From: Halohasta litchfieldiae
GTDB taxonomy: Archaea > Halobacteriota > Halobacteria > Halobacteriales > Haloferacaceae
Direction: 5' to 3'
DNA length: 64,000 nt
Assembly: GCF_002788215.1 (NCBI RefSeq)
Contig: NZ_CP024845.1
Coordinates: 1,550,001 to 1,614,000, forward strand
Notes under the pieces: generated by a model
Seen by the model: the letters and a program-made list of their open reading frames with translations, nothing else
Databases searched by the model: none
What the model was told of the DNA's origin: nothing
Position numbers and translations under genes: made by a program
Part shown: positions 8,286-19,089 of the stretch, piece after piece
How the letters are laid out: every line of letters begins with the position of its first letter
Numbering within the stretch: position 1 is the first letter of the stretch

Positions 8286-9016
8286 CAGTCGACCGCCTCC
8301 GTGAGTTCCTCAATAGATCGAATATGGCCGTCTTCGACGTGGACGATTCGGTCGGCGCGTTCGGCGACGTGGCGTTCGTGGGTCACAACGAGAATGGTGT
8401 TGCCCGCCTCGTGGAGCTCATCGAAGATGTCGAGAATGTTTGCTCCGGTATCGGTGTCGACGTTCCCTGTCGGTTCGTCGGCGAGAATGAGTGCCGGGTC
8501 GGGTGCGAGTGCACGGGCGATGGCGACGCGCTGGCGCTGGCCGCCGCTGAGTTCCGAGGGGACGTGGTCGAGGCGGTCGCCGAGGCCGACGTCCGAGAGG
8601 AGGTCGCGGGCTCGCTGGCGGCGCTCCTCGCGGCTCCAGCCATCGAAGACCAGTGGAAGGGCAACGTTTTCGACTGCCGTAAGGCGTGGCATGAGATTGA
8701 ACGTCTGGAAGACGAAGCCGATTTCGGTGCCTCGGATGGCGGCGCGTTCGGCCTCGCTTTCGGCCGACACCTCGTGGCCGTCGACCGTGACCCGACCGGC
8801 CGAGGGGGTGTCGAGGCCGCCAACGAGATTGAGCAAGGTGCTTTTGCCGGAGCCACTGGGTCCCATGATCGCGGTGTAGGAGCCGCGAGAGAGGCTGAGG
8901 CTCACGTTGTCCAGAGCGGTGACGGTGTTGCCGATTGTGTACTCCTTGGTGACGGTGTCGACGACGACGGTTGGATCGTCGGCTTCACTCCCCGGGACTC
9001 CTGAACTCTCACTCAC
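8285..9016 (-). CDS. ABC transporter ATP-binding protein, MacB/LolD type
   Basis: 243 aa. Walker A is GPSGSGKST, the signature is LSGGQRQRVAIARAL, Walker B is ALILADEPTGN, and the H-loop is in ILVVTHERHVAERAD. LolD/MacB-family ATPases keep the conserved TVLAAENVAL-like region, here RLTAVENVALPLVF. Translation is coupled to the permease, whose start overlaps this stop by one base. Transcribed away from the LolA-like gene at 9142 across a 125-bp promoter region. Confidence 0.92.
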   Translation of the reverse strand: MSESSGVPGSEADDPTVVVDTVTKEYTIGNTVTALDNVSLSLSRGSYTAIMGPSGSGKSTLLNLVGGLDTPSAGRVTVDGHEVSAESEAERAAIRGTEIGFVFQTFNLMPRLTAVENVALPLVFDGWSREERRQRARDLLSDVGLGDRLDHVPSELSGGQRQRVAIARALAPDPALILADEPTGNVDTDTGANILDIFDELHEAGNTILVVTHERHVAERADRIVHVEDGHIRSIEELTEAVD

Positions 9017-9091
9017 AGGGCCTGCTTCGGGGGCCCAGCGTATGAACGTTCGCCGCCCCGCTGTGGCTTGAATCGTCTGTCAACGACTGAT

Positions 9092-9103
9092 TCAGTATAC
9101 TGA
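9092..9103. promoter_or_regulatory. 12-bp perfect palindrome between divergent genes
   Basis: TCAGTATACTGA sits 39 bases before the ATG of the LolA-like gene and about 76 bases before the ABC ATPase start. The position suits an operator acting on one or both divergent promoters. No regulator gene is adjacent, so the assignment is inference. Confidence 0.35.
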
Positions 9104-9141
9104 GAGAAATGTACTTACGCGGCAAACCCATATGTGCGATA

Positions 9142-10203
9142 ATGAGACTATCCGGCTCAAATCGCGGCGCGGCAGTCCTCGCAGCAGTCGTTGCAATCGG
9201 GCTGGTGGTCGCTGGCGTGGCAGTCGGGGTTCCGGCAGCCGCGGAGCTCCAACAGCCCTCGGGCGATGAGATCATCGAGGATGTCGAACAGCGATACGAC
9301 GAGGCCGAAACGGTGACCGGAACCGCAGAGATCACCGTGACCAACGACAGCGAGACGAAAGCGGCGACCGTCGACTTCGCAACCAAGGAGCCTGACAAGT
9401 TCAGAATCGCAGGCGAGACCGACGACGGCGAGAGCTTCGAGGCCGGCTCTAACGGCTCGGTCGGCTGGTTCGTCGGTGAGGACAACTCCTACGCCAGAGA
9501 GATCCCAGCCGAGGGAGACCACCACGAGTATCACGAGAACGGGGACCACCACGGGATGATGACTGATCCGGTGGGCGAGACCGTTGACGCGGAACTCGTC
9601 GACACCACCGAGATCGACGGCGAAGAGGCCTACGTCGTCGAACTGACGCCGACCGAGGAGGCAACCGAGGACCACCACAACATGGAGACGACGCTCTGGG
9701 TGTCGACCGAGGACTCGCGGGTGCTGCAGGTGACCGCCAGCGACGACTCAAAGGAAGTGACCGCAGAGATCACCGAAACTGAGTTCGACGTCAGCGTCCA
9801 CGACAGCACCTTCGAGCCGCCCGAAGACCGGGTTTCGGTGACGTCCAGCGAAACCTACGAGAGCTTCGAGGATCTGGAGGCGTCGACCGACCTCCCAATC
9901 CCGAGTTACGATGACGGCGAGTTCGAGGAGGCCACCCACTTCACCAGCGCCGATGGTGAGGCCGTGATTCAGGAGTATGAGACCGACGACGGCGAGGTGC
10001 AGGTCATCACCGCGACCGGCGCGGAAGACCGTCTCAGCGAGGTTGACGACGGAGAGCGTGTGACCGTGGATGGCGAAGATGCGACCGCCGTCGACCGGGA
10101 TGATCGGACGGTCGTGTTCTGGACTGACGAGGATGTGACGACCGGCGTTGTTGTGGATGGCAGTGTCGACGATGCTGTGGCGGTGGCCGAAGCGATTCGG
10201 TAG
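9142..10203 (+). CDS. LolA-like, membrane-anchored extracytoplasmic protein
   Basis: 353 aa from the ATG at 9142. A hydrophobic N-terminal segment (about 9-35) is followed by EIIEDVEQRYDEAETVTGTAEITV, which has the look of the LolA/LppX fold. That fold is an open beta-barrel that binds acyl chains. A second beta-rich, acidic domain (from about 245) resembles DUF4367. A His-rich insert, with histidines at 127, 128, 131, 136 and 137, could bind metal. The divergent MacB/LolD-type transporter is its likely partner. Haloarchaea lack an outer membrane, so classical lipoprotein sorting to one cannot be the role. The next gene follows in the same direction but has its own promoter. Confidence 0.75.
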   Translation: MRLSGSNRGAAVLAAVVAIGLVVAGVAVGVPAAAELQQPSGDEIIEDVEQRYDEAETVTGTAEITVTNDSETKAATVDFATKEPDKFRIAGETDDGESFEAGSNGSVGWFVGEDNSYAREIPAEGDHHEYHENGDHHGMMTDPVGETVDAELVDTTEIDGEEAYVVELTPTEEATEDHHNMETTLWVSTEDSRVLQVTASDDSKEVTAEITETEFDVSVHDSTFEPPEDRVSVTSSETYESFEDLEASTDLPIPSYDDGEFEEATHFTSADGEAVIQEYETDDGEVQVITATGAEDRLSEVDDGERVTVDGEDATAVDRDDRTVVFWTDEDVTTGVVVDGSVDDAVAVAEAIR

Positions 10204-10307
10204 AGGCTTCCACCTCTGATTTCAACGTAGCTTAGAATCCAGTCGACACCACCCACACCGAGCCGCATCCAACAACACTTATGCCCGGGTATCGGTTTCC
10301 GCACTAT

Positions 10308-12239
<1,932 letters not shown>

Positions 12240-12310
12240 TCCGATCTGCTGACACTCTGGTTTTCAGACGGCTGTGAGCGATTTTGTACGGTGGTCCCAA
12301 ACAGCCGCGT

Positions 12311-12757
12311 ATGCAGGGGCTTCGCTGGATCCAACTGAGCGACGACGAGCGTGACGAGTTGCTCGGGGACGGCGGCACCGGAGTACTGTCGTTCGCCACC
12401 GAGGGCGACGAGCCACCGGTTTCGATCCCCGTCTCCTACGGCTACTTCGCCGACGCCGACAGCATCTACTTTCGGCTCTCGGTGCCCGAAAATAGTCGAA
12501 AAACCAGCCTCGTCGACAACCCCGTCTCGTTTGTCGTCCACCGCGAAACCGAGGCGGGCTGGCGGAGCGTCGTCGCGACTGGACAACTGGAACGGGTCAC
12601 CGATGCCCCCTACGAATCAACGGCCCTCCAGGGCCTGTGGGCCGTCGACATTCCGACCGTCGACGTCTTCGAGCGCCCGCCCTCGGAGATCCCCTTCCAG
12701 ACGTTTCGGCTGATTCCCGATGCCGTCTCGGGTCGGAAGGAAGTCGACACCGAGTAA
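12311..12757 (+). CDS. Pyridoxamine 5'-phosphate oxidase-like flavin protein
   Basis: 148 aa from the ATG at 12311. The split beta-barrel signature of the family is visible: an N-terminal helix (QLSDDERDELLGDGGTGVLSFA), PVSIPVSYGYFADADSIYFRL, and SFVVHRETEAGWRSVVATGQLERV. Members bind FMN, F420 or heme; which applies here cannot be told. Monocistronic between thrS and the HtpX-like protease, reading the same way. Confidence 0.85.
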   Translation: MQGLRWIQLSDDERDELLGDGGTGVLSFATEGDEPPVSIPVSYGYFADADSIYFRLSVPENSRKTSLVDNPVSFVVHRETEAGWRSVVATGQLERVTDAPYESTALQGLWAVDIPTVDVFERPPSEIPFQTFRLIPDAVSGRKEVDTE

Positions 12758-12799
12758 TCCATAGCAACGCCTATCTGTCAGCCACCCGAACGCTGAGCC

Positions 12800-13831
12800 A
12801 TGGTAGTCGGGACCCGCGCACGCGTCTCGTTGGGGCTCCGGATGGTGGCCGCACTCGGAGCTATCGCAGTCGTCTCGGTGTCGATCATCCTCGTGGCCGC
12901 CGGGGTCGCCGGCGGGATGATCGTCGGTGGTGTCATTGTGGCCGCCTATTTCGTCTCGCTGTCTGCCCTCCCCGTCAGCAACACCGCAGTCAGCGGGTTT
13001 GTGGGCCAGTTCTCGATGTCGACACTGCTGGGAGGGGCCGTCCTGATCGGGTTGGCACTGCTCCCGACGCTCTATCTCACGCCGGTTAGAGCCGAGATTC
13101 AGGAATTTAAGACCGAACTCGGCACGACCGGCCAACTGGCGGTCGACCGGCATCCCAAAATCGCCTCGATAGCCCGCAGGCTGGCCCAACAGGCCGGGAT
13201 TCCGGAACCGACAGTTCGGATCGTCACCCGCATGCGACCCGAATCCTACGCCCTCGGCGGCCGATCCGACGGCACAATCGTCATCACACGCGGGTTAGTC
13301 CGTGAGCTCACCGACGACGAGATCGAGGCCGTGTTGGCCCACGAGATCAGCCATCTGGCCAACGGCGACGGTCGACTAATGGGCCTCCTGCTCGTCCCAC
13401 TCCTGCTCGCCGAACACGTCGGCAGCGACGAGCGACCGAAGTTCCAGGCGATCCATACCTACGGGACGGTCATCTTAGTCTATCTCGGACAACTCCTCAC
13501 GTGGGTCGTCGTCACGGCCGTGACAACCGTTCAGTTGTGGTGTTGTCTCCTCGGAGTAGCCCTATTTTCCCGTGGCCGCGAACTCGCAGCCGACAGGGGA
13601 GCCGCCGAACTCACTGGCTCGCCGAGTAGCCTCGCCAGCGCACTCGAAACGCTCGATGGAGGGCGTGGTCGACCAACCGAAGACCTCCGAGAGTTCAAGC
13701 GCTCTGCGGGTGCGCTCGATATATTGCCACCGAGAGACGACTCGGAACTCAGCAGTCCGTTCAGAACCCATCCGACAACCGAAACTCGTGTCGACCGCCT
13801 CAGGTCGATGGCCTCACAAAACGAAACCTGA
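12800..13831 (+). CDS. M48 family zinc metalloprotease (HtpX-like), membrane-bound
   Basis: 343 aa. Two hydrophobic segments (about 14-58 and 72-95) precede the catalytic domain. The HExxH motif is HEISH at 181-185, and the third zinc ligand is E261 in SRGRELAADRGA. Further membrane segments lie between them (about 222-256). The family degrades misfolded membrane proteins in bacteria; the role here is inferred. The start is 42 bases after the preceding gene. Confidence 0.9.
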   Translation: MVVGTRARVSLGLRMVAALGAIAVVSVSIILVAAGVAGGMIVGGVIVAAYFVSLSALPVSNTAVSGFVGQFSMSTLLGGAVLIGLALLPTLYLTPVRAEIQEFKTELGTTGQLAVDRHPKIASIARRLAQQAGIPEPTVRIVTRMRPESYALGGRSDGTIVITRGLVRELTDDEIEAVLAHEISHLANGDGRLMGLLLVPLLLAEHVGSDERPKFQAIHTYGTVILVYLGQLLTWVVVTAVTTVQLWCCLLGVALFSRGRELAADRGAAELTGSPSSLASALETLDGGRGRPTEDLREFKRSAGALDILPPRDDSELSSPFRTHPTTETRVDRLRSMASQNET

Positions 13832-13879
13832 GAAACCACTGACACGGTGTTTTTTGCCCGTTGCCTCCCTCCTCCCGCT

Positions 13880-14860
13880 ATGCGCGCCGTTCGCTTTCAC
13901 GACCACGGTGGGACCGAAAAGCTCCAAGTAGACGAGATCGACCGCCACAAGCCGGGCGACGACGAGGTGCTGGTCGAAGTCCACGGCGCGGGTGTCAACC
14001 CCGTCGACACCTACTTCCGGGAAGGATCCTACGAACCGTTCACACTGCCGATGATCCCCGGCATTGACGTCGCGGGCGAAGTCGTCGGGGTCGGCGAGAA
14101 CGTCGAGGGGTTCAGCGAGGGCGACCCAGTCTACGGCACCGGCATTGGGAGCCAGCATTACGGCGGCTACGCCGAGTACGCCGCCGTGCCGACTGATCGA
14201 CTCGTCGCGCTGCCGGAGGGCGTCGACACGGTCGCCGCAGGTGGGGCAGGCGTCGCCGCACTGACTGCGTGGCGAGCGCTGGTCGACCACGCCGAGCTAC
14301 AGGTTGGCGACCGGTGTCTAATCCACGGCGGTTCCGGCGGCGTCGGCCACGCCGCAGTCCAGATCGCCGCGGCTGCCGGCGCACAGGTGATCACGACCGC
14401 CAGCCCACAGTACCACGACCAACTCCGTGAACTGGGCGCGGATGTTGTCCTCGACTACAGTCGGGATGATCTCGCGGAGGCGGTCGTCGAGGCCGCCGAT
14501 AACGTGTCCGGGCAGACCGAGGGTGTCGACGTGATCCTCGACCACCGGATGCACGAGTATCTCCAGTTCGACGCCACTGTTGGGGCCACTGGCTGTCGCG
14601 TGGTCGGAATCGGCGAAAAAGACCAAAACGTCGGCTTCAGCCAGTCGTCGGCCGCCCGTGGAAAAGATCTTAATCTGACGCTGATGAGCATGTTCAACAC
14701 GCCGGATTTCCGCCCCGGGCTCTCGAAACTGGCATCACTGATGGAGTCAGGCGAGCTTGAGATAACAGTAGCCGAGACCTACGATCTCGACGAGGCAGGC
14801 GAGGCCCAGCGGGCAGTACTCGAAGACAGCTTCCTCGGAAAACTCGTTATTACGCCCTAA
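13880..14860 (+). CDS. NADPH:quinone reductase-like zinc-free MDR oxidoreductase
   Basis: 326 aa from the ATG at 13880. The GroES-like N-terminal half (MRAVRFHDHGGTEKLQ, VHGAGVNPVDTYFREG, GIDVAGEVVGVG) is followed by a Rossmann domain with HGGSGGVGHAAVQIA. The cysteine and histidine ligands of zinc alcohol dehydrogenases are missing, which places it in the quinone oxidoreductase branch. Substrate unknown. The neighbouring SDR gene follows in the same direction about 60 bases later. Confidence 0.88.
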   Translation: MRAVRFHDHGGTEKLQVDEIDRHKPGDDEVLVEVHGAGVNPVDTYFREGSYEPFTLPMIPGIDVAGEVVGVGENVEGFSEGDPVYGTGIGSQHYGGYAEYAAVPTDRLVALPEGVDTVAAGGAGVAALTAWRALVDHAELQVGDRCLIHGGSGGVGHAAVQIAAAAGAQVITTASPQYHDQLRELGADVVLDYSRDDLAEAVVEAADNVSGQTEGVDVILDHRMHEYLQFDATVGATGCRVVGIGEKDQNVGFSQSSAARGKDLNLTLMSMFNTPDFRPGLSKLASLMESGELEITVAETYDLDEAGEAQRAVLEDSFLGKLVITP

Positions 14861-14920
14861 CTGGACGACTGCATCGGGTCGTCCCACTGATTTATGAACC
14901 GGGCCGTCGACTCCCTTCAT

Positions 14921-15625
14921 ATGACAGTCGACTTTGATTTCACAGACCACGTAGCCGTCGTCACTGGGAGCTGTGGTGCACTCGGAAGCGCCGTCGTCGA
15001 AGCGTTCGTCGACTCCGGAGCCACCGTCGCCGCCTGCGATATCGTCGACATCAACAGCGAGGATTCACTCCTCGAACCGCAGGAGGGCGTCAGCTTTTAT
15101 CAGGCCGACTTCACCGACGAAGACGCAGTCGAAGCGACGATGGAACAGGTCGTCGACGACCACGACCGGATCGACTTTCTCTTAAATATCGCGGGCACGT
15201 GGCGCGGCGGCGATCCAATCGAAGACACCGACGTGAGTCAGTTCGATATGCTGTTCGACGTCAACCTCAAAACGATGTTTCTGGCCTCCAAACACGCGCT
15301 GCCCGAACTACAGGAAACGGAGGGCTCGATTGTCAGCGTCTCGGCACGCTCCGGACTCGAAGGCGGCGAGGGTGACGGCATCTATCGGTCGACCAAGGCC
15401 AGCGTGAAAATCATGACCGAGACAATCGCCGAGGAGAATCTGGGCACAGTACGAGCCAACTGCGTCATGCCGAGCGTGCTGGATACACCGATGAATCGCG
15501 AGATGATGACGCCGAGCGAGGAGTGGGTCGACCCGTCGCAGGTCGCCCGCGTCATGCAGTTCCTCTGTTCGGATGCCGCCGAAGTTACAAGCGGCGCGGC
15601 GGTCCCCGTCTACGGCGAGGCGTGA
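14921..15625 (+). CDS. SDR family oxidoreductase
   Basis: 234 aa from the ATG at 14921. The cofactor motif is VVTGSCGALGSAVV (a variant of TGxxxGxG with Ala in the middle), NNAG is replaced by LNIAGTW, and the catalytic Ser and YxxxK are in VSVSARSG and GIYRSTKAS. The Asp after the second strand (CDIVDI) suggests NAD rather than NADP. Substrate not deducible. Confidence 0.9.
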   Translation: MTVDFDFTDHVAVVTGSCGALGSAVVEAFVDSGATVAACDIVDINSEDSLLEPQEGVSFYQADFTDEDAVEATMEQVVDDHDRIDFLLNIAGTWRGGDPIEDTDVSQFDMLFDVNLKTMFLASKHALPELQETEGSIVSVSARSGLEGGEGDGIYRSTKASVKIMTETIAEENLGTVRANCVMPSVLDTPMNREMMTPSEEWVDPSQVARVMQFLCSDAAEVTSGAAVPVYGEA

Positions 15626-15647
15626 AAATCGGCTCCGAACGACGGCG

Positions 15648-16973
15648 TTAGAAGAACGTCGACTGGATGAACTCGTAGTACTCAACGACCGCAAGCCCGA
15701 GCGTCACGAGCAGGACCGGCGGCACGACGAACCGAACCGTGTTCAGCCACACCGACCCGAAGCGACCGGAACTCCGGCCCTTGTCGAGTTCCTCGCGGGA
15801 CTCGGCCGCGTAGACCCAGCCGACGAACAGCGAGAGCAACAGCCCACCGAGGATCAGGAGGATATTGTTGGCGAACTTGTCGTAAGTGTCGAGATACGTT
15901 AGGTCGAGCGCGGTCGGGATTCCGAGCGCGAAAATGATCACGGCGAGCCCGATGGATGCGGGCACGCGGTCGACATCGAACGTATCGATAATAAAGGAGA
16001 CGACGACCTCGAAGATGCTGAACGCACTCGAAAGCGCTGCCAGCAGCAACATGAAGAAGAACACACCGCCGATTAGCTCACCGGCAGGGAGTTGGCTGAA
16101 CGCGCCCGCGAGGCTGATAAAGATCGCCCCGGCCCCACCTTCGCCCGGCGTCACACCCTGCGTGAAGAGGAACGGGAAGACGACCAGCCCAGCGAGGATC
16201 GCAATTCCCGTATCGATAACGACAATGAATCCAGTATCACGCAGCAAGTTGCGGTCCTCGTCGAGATAGGAGGAGTAGGTGATCATCACACCCATCCCGA
16301 GCGAGAGGGTGAAAAACGCCTGTCCGGCCGCTGCCGGAAGCACCGAGAGAGCGTCACCAAGCAGCGTCGACATATCCGGATACAGGTAGTACTGGTAGGC
16401 CGCACTTGCCCCACTAAGCGTCGAACCGTAGATCGCCAGTCCAACGAGGAGGACGATAACGCTCGGAACCATCACCGTGGCGGCTTTTTCGATCCCGTTG
16501 CGGACGCCGAGGGCGACGATCCCAGCGACGACAGTCATAAACACCGCATGGAACAGCACGGTTGTCGGCCCCGAGGCGGTACTCAGGAAGAACGCCTCGG
16601 CCTCAGCACCGTAGCCGCCGGTGAAACTCGCAAGCAGATACTGGATAACCCAGCCACCAACGACGCTGTAGTACGACAGAATGATGAAGCCGGCAAGCGC
16701 GCCGACCGCACCGGCGAACTTCCAGTTGGCGTGACCCAGCTGGTCGAAGGCCCCAATCGGATTCCGTTTCGACCGTCGACCGATAACAAACTCGACAAGT
16801 AGTATCGGGATCCCCACAGCCACGACAAGCAACAGATAGACGACGAGGAACGCTGCCCCGCCGGATTCACCTGTCAGAAACGGGAAACGCCAAATGTTCC
16901 CAAGCCCGACTGCGCTGCCGGTTGCCGCGAGAATGAACCCGATGCGTGTAGCCCACGTTTCACGGACACTCAT
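15648..16973 (-). CDS. Sodium-dependent transporter, SNF/NSS family
   Basis: 441 aa with about eleven membrane segments. The family signature near the N-terminus reads ATGSAVGLGNIWRFPFLTGESGGAAFLVVY, matching the unwound first helix that binds Na+ and substrate in LeuT. GGWVIQYLL and FFTLSLGMGVMITYSSYL are further family motifs. It most likely imports an amino acid or another small organic amine with Na+; the substrate is not readable. A good TATA element lies 21-30 bases before its start. Confidence 0.93.
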   Translation of the reverse strand: MSVRETWATRIGFILAATGSAVGLGNIWRFPFLTGESGGAAFLVVYLLLVVAVGIPILLVEFVIGRRSKRNPIGAFDQLGHANWKFAGAVGALAGFIILSYYSVVGGWVIQYLLASFTGGYGAEAEAFFLSTASGPTTVLFHAVFMTVVAGIVALGVRNGIEKAATVMVPSVIVLLVGLAIYGSTLSGASAAYQYYLYPDMSTLLGDALSVLPAAAGQAFFTLSLGMGVMITYSSYLDEDRNLLRDTGFIVVIDTGIAILAGLVVFPFLFTQGVTPGEGGAGAIFISLAGAFSQLPAGELIGGVFFFMLLLAALSSAFSIFEVVVSFIIDTFDVDRVPASIGLAVIIFALGIPTALDLTYLDTYDKFANNILLILGGLLLSLFVGWVYAAESREELDKGRSSGRFGSVWLNTVRFVVPPVLLVTLGLAVVEYYEFIQSTFF

Positions 16974-16993
16974 ACAAACAGGCAGTTTTACCG

Positions 16994-17003
16994 TTATATA
17001 AAC
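16994..17003 (-). promoter_or_regulatory. TATA box of the SNF transporter
   Basis: The minus strand reads GTTTATATAA, 21-30 bases before the ATG at 16973, the spacing of a leaderless haloarchaeal transcript. Confidence 0.6.
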
Positions 17004-17122
17004 GTGTTTAATACCGGAGATACATTTCTTAAATGCGTAATTATCACTATTACAAATTGTCTCCGATCTCGGGTATTGTATCTATTATATCACGAAAATC
17101 AGTAACGTTTACATATATCACA

Positions 17123-17141
17123 GCTTATCATACTGATAAGC
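17123..17141. promoter_or_regulatory. Perfect 8-bp inverted repeat at the start of the histidine kinase gene
   Basis: GCTTATCA and TGATAAGC are separated by three bases and end one base before the ATG at 17143. A TATA-like ACATATAT lies just upstream (17111-17118). A dimeric regulator bound here would overlap the transcription start, and as RNA the repeat would place a stem next to the start codon. Confidence 0.5.
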
Positions 17142-17142
17142 A

Positions 17143-18948
17143 ATGGGTCGTTCTCTTGATGAGTTTTTGGTCTTACACGTCGACGACGACCCGCAGTTAT
17201 TATCGCTTTCCGAACAGTTCCTCACGCAGGAAGACGAGCGATTAGTTGTCGAGACGGTGACCGATCCGGCGGCTGCCGCCGAGCGGATCGAGACCACTAG
17301 GTACGACGCAGTTATTTCGGACTATCAGATGCCGGGGATGACGGGGTTGGAACTCCTCGAACGGATCCGCGATGAGCAGGGTCGAGAGCTCCCATTTATC
17401 ATATTTACCGGGGAAGGCAGAGAGGAGGTCGCAAGCGAGGCGCTGAATCTGGGTGCAGATCGCTATCTCCAGAAAGGAGGCGATCCCACCGCCCAGTATA
17501 CCGTGTTGGCCGACGCAATCGTCCAAGAGATCGAACACGCCAACGCCAAAACCAGCCTTCAGGAGAACAGAGAGAAGTATGCCGGCGTCTACGAGAACGC
17601 GCCGCTGGCGTTCGTGATCTGGAATCAGGACGGACAGGTCGTCGACTGGAACGAGCGGGCCGAAGGGCTGTTCGGCTGGTCGGGCCGAGAGGCACGCGGC
17701 ACACAGCTCGAAGAACTCGTGATCCCACCCAGAGAGGCCGAAACCCTCGACTCGCTGTCCCGACCGCTGTTTTCGGACGGCGTGTCGACCGAGCAGGTCG
17801 TCGAAAACGTCACCAAAGGCGGCCAGCGGGTCGTCTGTCACTGGTACAATACGCCGCTCCAGAACACCGACAGCGGCGTCACCGAAGTGATGTCGATGAT
17901 CCTCGATATCACCGCCTCCCGCGACCGGAAGGCCAAACTCCAGGAGTACGCCACCGCAGTCGAGGCTTCCGACGACTCGATTTACATGCTCAACACTGAC
18001 GGCGAGTACGTGTTCGCCAACACGGAACATCTCACCAGACTGGCTGCCGATGGGAAGATCGACCGCGCCGCCGAGGCCGAAATCGCTGGCCGAAAGTACG
18101 TCGACGTGCACGCCGAACCCGACGCCGGTCGCATCATCAGTATTCTGCAGGAAGTCTCCAACAGTGGCGACCCGAAAACCGAGGAGTACGCCTTCGAGAC
18201 CGAAGACAGGTGGTCCTATCGAACCTACAGCCCAGTCACCGATCCCGAAACCGGCGACAGCATCGGTGTGGTCGTCATCTCGAAGGATATCACCCGACGC
18301 AAGCGGATGGAAGAACGCGAAACGTTCCTCCACTCGCTGTTGCGCCACGACGTCAAAAACAAGATCCACACCGCCGATGGCTACCTCCAGTTGATCACCG
18401 ACGAGGACTGTTCGGCGGAGGCATTCGGCTACCTCTCGACGGCGACACGGGTGTTGGCAGATGGAATGGTGTTGATCGAAGAACTCAGCATGCTGAGCAA
18501 ACTGACCACCGAAGAACCCGAGCCGTGGGATCTCGATGACGTGCTCTCGACGGTCGTTGACAGCTACGGGCCACAGGCCGACACGGAGGGCGTCGACCTC
18601 ACCTACGAGAGCTATGAGGGGTCGGTCCTCGGTGGCCCACTGCTCGAAGCGCTGTTCGGCAACCTCGTCGACAACGCACTCACACATTCGAATGCCGACC
18701 GGATCGAGATCAGCTGTCGACAGGAGGCCGATGCCTACGTCGTCACGGTTGTCGACAACGGTGACGGCGTTCCGACTGAGACGGTCGACACGCTGCTCGA
18801 ACAGGGAGTTTCAAAAGGCGACTCCGCCGGGACCGGACTCGGGCTGTATCTCGTCAGCGAGATCGCCGAAAGCTACGGTGGGCAGATCTCGCTGGCCGAA
18901 TCCGATACCGGCGGGCTGTGTGTGACGGTGCGTCTGACGGCGGCCTGA
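17143..18948 (+). CDS. Receiver-PAS-PAS histidine kinase (soluble)
   Basis: 601 aa, no membrane segment. The receiver domain (about 8-130) has the acidic pair DDD at 14-16, the phospho-acceptor D60 in ISDYQMPGM and K111 in LQKGG. Two PAS domains follow (about 143-265 and 270-390). The kinase H-box is LLRHDVKNKIHTADGY with H402, and the ATPase part has NLVDNALTHS, DNGDGVP and TGLGLYLV. This layout (receiver first, then PAS and kinase) is common among haloarchaeal soluble sensors, which probably pass phosphate to separate response regulators. No partner regulator is adjacent. Confidence 0.92.
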   Translation: MGRSLDEFLVLHVDDDPQLLSLSEQFLTQEDERLVVETVTDPAAAAERIETTRYDAVISDYQMPGMTGLELLERIRDEQGRELPFIIFTGEGREEVASEALNLGADRYLQKGGDPTAQYTVLADAIVQEIEHANAKTSLQENREKYAGVYENAPLAFVIWNQDGQVVDWNERAEGLFGWSGREARGTQLEELVIPPREAETLDSLSRPLFSDGVSTEQVVENVTKGGQRVVCHWYNTPLQNTDSGVTEVMSMILDITASRDRKAKLQEYATAVEASDDSIYMLNTDGEYVFANTEHLTRLAADGKIDRAAEAEIAGRKYVDVHAEPDAGRIISILQEVSNSGDPKTEEYAFETEDRWSYRTYSPVTDPETGDSIGVVVISKDITRRKRMEERETFLHSLLRHDVKNKIHTADGYLQLITDEDCSAEAFGYLSTATRVLADGMVLIEELSMLSKLTTEEPEPWDLDDVLSTVVDSYGPQADTEGVDLTYESYEGSVLGGPLLEALFGNLVDNALTHSNADRIEISCRQEADAYVVTVVDNGDGVPTETVDTLLEQGVSKGDSAGTGLGLYLVSEIAESYGGQISLAESDTGGLCVTVRLTAA

Positions 18949-19089
18949 GATGGCTCATTCCTGACTTGTTGACGGGTCAACAATCACCGAACCGAATCAG
19001 TAGGCGTCCCAACCGGTCAGTCTGTCGTTGCGGAACCCTTTTGATGCCGCTGGTAGTCGTTTAGAACCAATGATTGGTGGTGGTCCGCA

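Noticed and set aside
17242-18687. 481-codon open frame antisense to the histidine kinase
   Set aside because: Shadow of a well-supported kinase; no recognisable domain.
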